In this document: positions 62,707 to 64,000 of the stretch, piece after piece | Layout: each line of letters opens with the position of its first letter | Numbering within the stretch: the stretch's first letter is position 1 | Source: UMGS1491 sp944380925 | Lineage (GTDB): Bacteria; Bacillota; Clostridia; Oscillospirales; Acutalibacteraceae | Length of the DNA: 64,000 nt | NCBI GenBank assembly: GCA_944380925.1 | Contig: CALWJD010000001.1 | Location: forward strand, 317,044-381,043 | Direction of reading: 5' to 3' | Position numbers and translations under genes: made by a program | The notes under the pieces: model-generated | What the model was told of the DNA's origin: nothing | The model's database searches: none | What the model saw: the letters and a program-made list of their open reading frames with translations, nothing else

Positions 62707-63729
62707 TTATCGCAGCCAAGGATCTGCCAAAGCATCGTCGGCAGACTTAAGCTCTTTACCTTCATAAAGCCTTTGACAAAACTCTATAAGTTTCTTATCA
62801 TCAGCGGTTGGATAATATACACCAAAATATTCGTAATCAGGAGGTCTATTCACTAGAACACCATCTTTACCCTCAAGTAAGGATTCACAATAACTATCAA
62901 CATCACCATTAATAACATTAGATTGCACCACATAATCCTCTGCACGTAAATACTTGAGCCACATCGCCAAAAGAACACGAGAAGCATTTTCAAGGTCTCT
63001 CTTACGCCCCTTACCGGTTTCGTCGGGTTTAAGTGTTCCAAAATCGATTACAGAATACTTGTATTTACCCTCACTTGCACCGGGCTTTTTGAGAATATTA
63101 GGAAGTCTAATGTCTCCATGACTCTTGCCCTCATCATGCACGAGTTTCAAACCCTTTAGAATACCTTTTATCACTTTCTTTAGGTCCGAGTAATTCACAC
63201 TCAACTTACTCACCACAGTCCTATTTTTTCCTTTACGATAGGGATCCGCTTCCTTCCTTAATTCATAGGTTTCGGACTCTATTTCAACATCCCACAAATC
63301 AGAATCAGCAAGCGGTGCTTCAAAAACAGCAACTTCAAGTCTCTTACCGTCCTCTGTAGTTACACTTGGTAGTTTTAGCTTAAGCTTGGGAACAGTGAGA
63401 TATTTAAAAAAGTGTTTCAATTTTTTTCATACCCTTTCACCAATTCACCTTGTCCTTCTCGTTTCGCTTTTTCAAGCTTTGATTTAAAATCTTTTTTTAA
63501 TTTTTTTAACTCCTCAGCCGCCTCAAGTCCCTCATTTAACGATGCCCAAGAGTTGCCCTGGGGGGGCGCACACTTTCGCTGCCATTTCCTTTTCTTTGGT
63601 AGGGTCTTTTTTGCTTTTCCTAGATGCTTTAAATGCGTGGCTTGCCGCGCCTCCGCCCAAATAATCTAAAACCGTATATCCATTTTCTTCAAGAATCTTT
63701 CGCGCCTGCTCTTCACTAATTTCTGCCAT
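62707..63729 (-). pseudogene. Eukaryotic-like Ser/Thr protein kinase, frameshifted at two homopolymers
   Basis: Starts at ATG 63729 (AAGGGA 9 bases upstream; MAEISEEQARKIL). The N-lobe shows a glycine loop (YLGGGAASHAFKA) and the ATP-binding Lys in MAAKVC. A run of seven G (63560-63566, plus strand) then shifts the frame to a TGA. With six the frame continues as PQGNSWASLNEGLEAAEEL through a helical segment. A run of seven T (63421-63427) next stops that frame; with eight it joins the C-lobe frame (LKHFFKYLTVPK). The C-lobe has HGDIRLPNIL (catalytic Asp and Asn, HGD in place of HRD) and VIDFGTLKPDE (DFG). The two shifts cancel. No membrane segment or PASTA repeats. Real decay, phase variation or sequence error are all possible. 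Confidence 0.85.
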
Positions 63730-63933
63730 AAAAATCATTCCCTTATATAAAAAATTAAACCATTTTACCGGTTTGCATAAATTATATATATACATATATG
63801 TTGCCAAGCGCTTTTGAAAATTTTATAAAATTACACTAAATATTGTAAACATGCAAGATTTGTTTAACGAAAATAATTTTTTAAAATTAAGACTTTATTT
63901 TTAAAATATACACTTAAAACAAGCAATAAGCAT

Positions 63934-63952
63934 CCCCCAGCCTAGCTGGGGG
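63934..63952 (+). terminator. GC-rich hairpin near the window end
   Basis: CCCCCAG (63934-63940) pairs exactly with CTGGGGG (63946-63952) around a 5-base loop, followed by TATTTCTTT. It stands about 205 bases upstream of the kinase start and could end a gene beyond the window or mark an element end; no gene in the window uses it. The remaining bases to 64000 show nothing else clear. Confidence 0.55.
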
Positions 63953-64000
63953 TATTTCTTTAACGGGCGAAGCCCTGTACTACTAGCCGCCTCTAAAGGA

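Noticed and set aside
54304..64000. Prophage or integrative element inserted at tRNA-Lys
   Set aside because: No integrase, phage structural gene or repeat of the tRNA 3' end was found up to the window end; the element could extend beyond it.

Overview
The window is AT-rich and densely coded. Its core genes are typical of Bacillota. An adjacent spoIIGA-sigE pair behind a Spo0A-type promoter points to an endospore-forming lineage, most likely in Clostridia. Supporting genes include rnj (RNase J), a GdpP-like c-di-AMP phosphodiesterase, tepA, trmFO, the tilS-hpt-ftsH cluster and the plsX-rnc-ftsY cluster. adhE suggests a fermentative, ethanol-forming metabolism. No species can be named from the sequence alone.

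Layout. 1-10.1 kb (minus strand): truncated adhE, leuS, rsfS, yqeK, an unrecognised 396-residue protein, then ftsY, rnc, plsX and trmFO. 10.1-10.8 kb: a lone plus-strand gene for a double-glycine-leader membrane peptide with a strict xxxG repeat. 10.8-17.1 kb (minus): topA, dprA, a SpoU methyltransferase, a GNAT acetyltransferase, and the infC-rpmI-rplT operon behind an attenuator-like leader; infC starts with ATT. 17.1-19.7 kb: a secreted Stealth protein fused to a ricin-type lectin domain, and a membrane-anchored GT8 glycosyltransferase. 19.8-27.1 kb: htrA, ftsH, hpt, tilS, dnaB and tdk. 27.2-28.9 kb: two secreted accessory proteins. 28.9-34.1 kb: rplI, gdpP-like, rnj and rnhA. 34.1-35.1 kb: two more double-glycine-leader hydrophobic proteins that are paralogues of each other. 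35.3-49.7 kb: polysaccharide epimerase, upp, rpiB, tsaB, tsaE, amino-acid ABC transporter, KimA-like potassium importer, DUF3006, ComEC-like hydrolase, ftsK, an atypical uppP and tepA. 49.7-54.4 kb: ald, a Nudix hydrolase, tRNA-Ser, spoIIGA-sigE and a five-gene tRNA cluster (Gly, Arg, His, Gln, Lys).

54.4-64 kb: an accessory region beginning right after the tRNA cluster. Most genes are monocistronic, have a near-consensus promoter with 17-bp spacing, and encode proteins with signal peptides. They comprise two paralogous Cys/His proteins whose motif order resembles ubiquitin-specific proteases, a large secreted protein of unknown function, a secreted ankyrin-repeat protein, a secreted HExxH metalloprotease and a eukaryotic-like protein kinase. 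The last three are broken: the ankyrin and protease genes by a single in-frame TAA each, the kinase by two compensating homopolymer frameshifts. The set looks like proteins aimed at a eukaryotic host or predator, part of it decaying or phase-variable (or carrying sequence errors).

The best candidates for something undescribed are the USP-like secreted pair with its neighbouring effector-like genes, and the scattered family of double-glycine-leader membrane proteins that has no dedicated exporter in the window.
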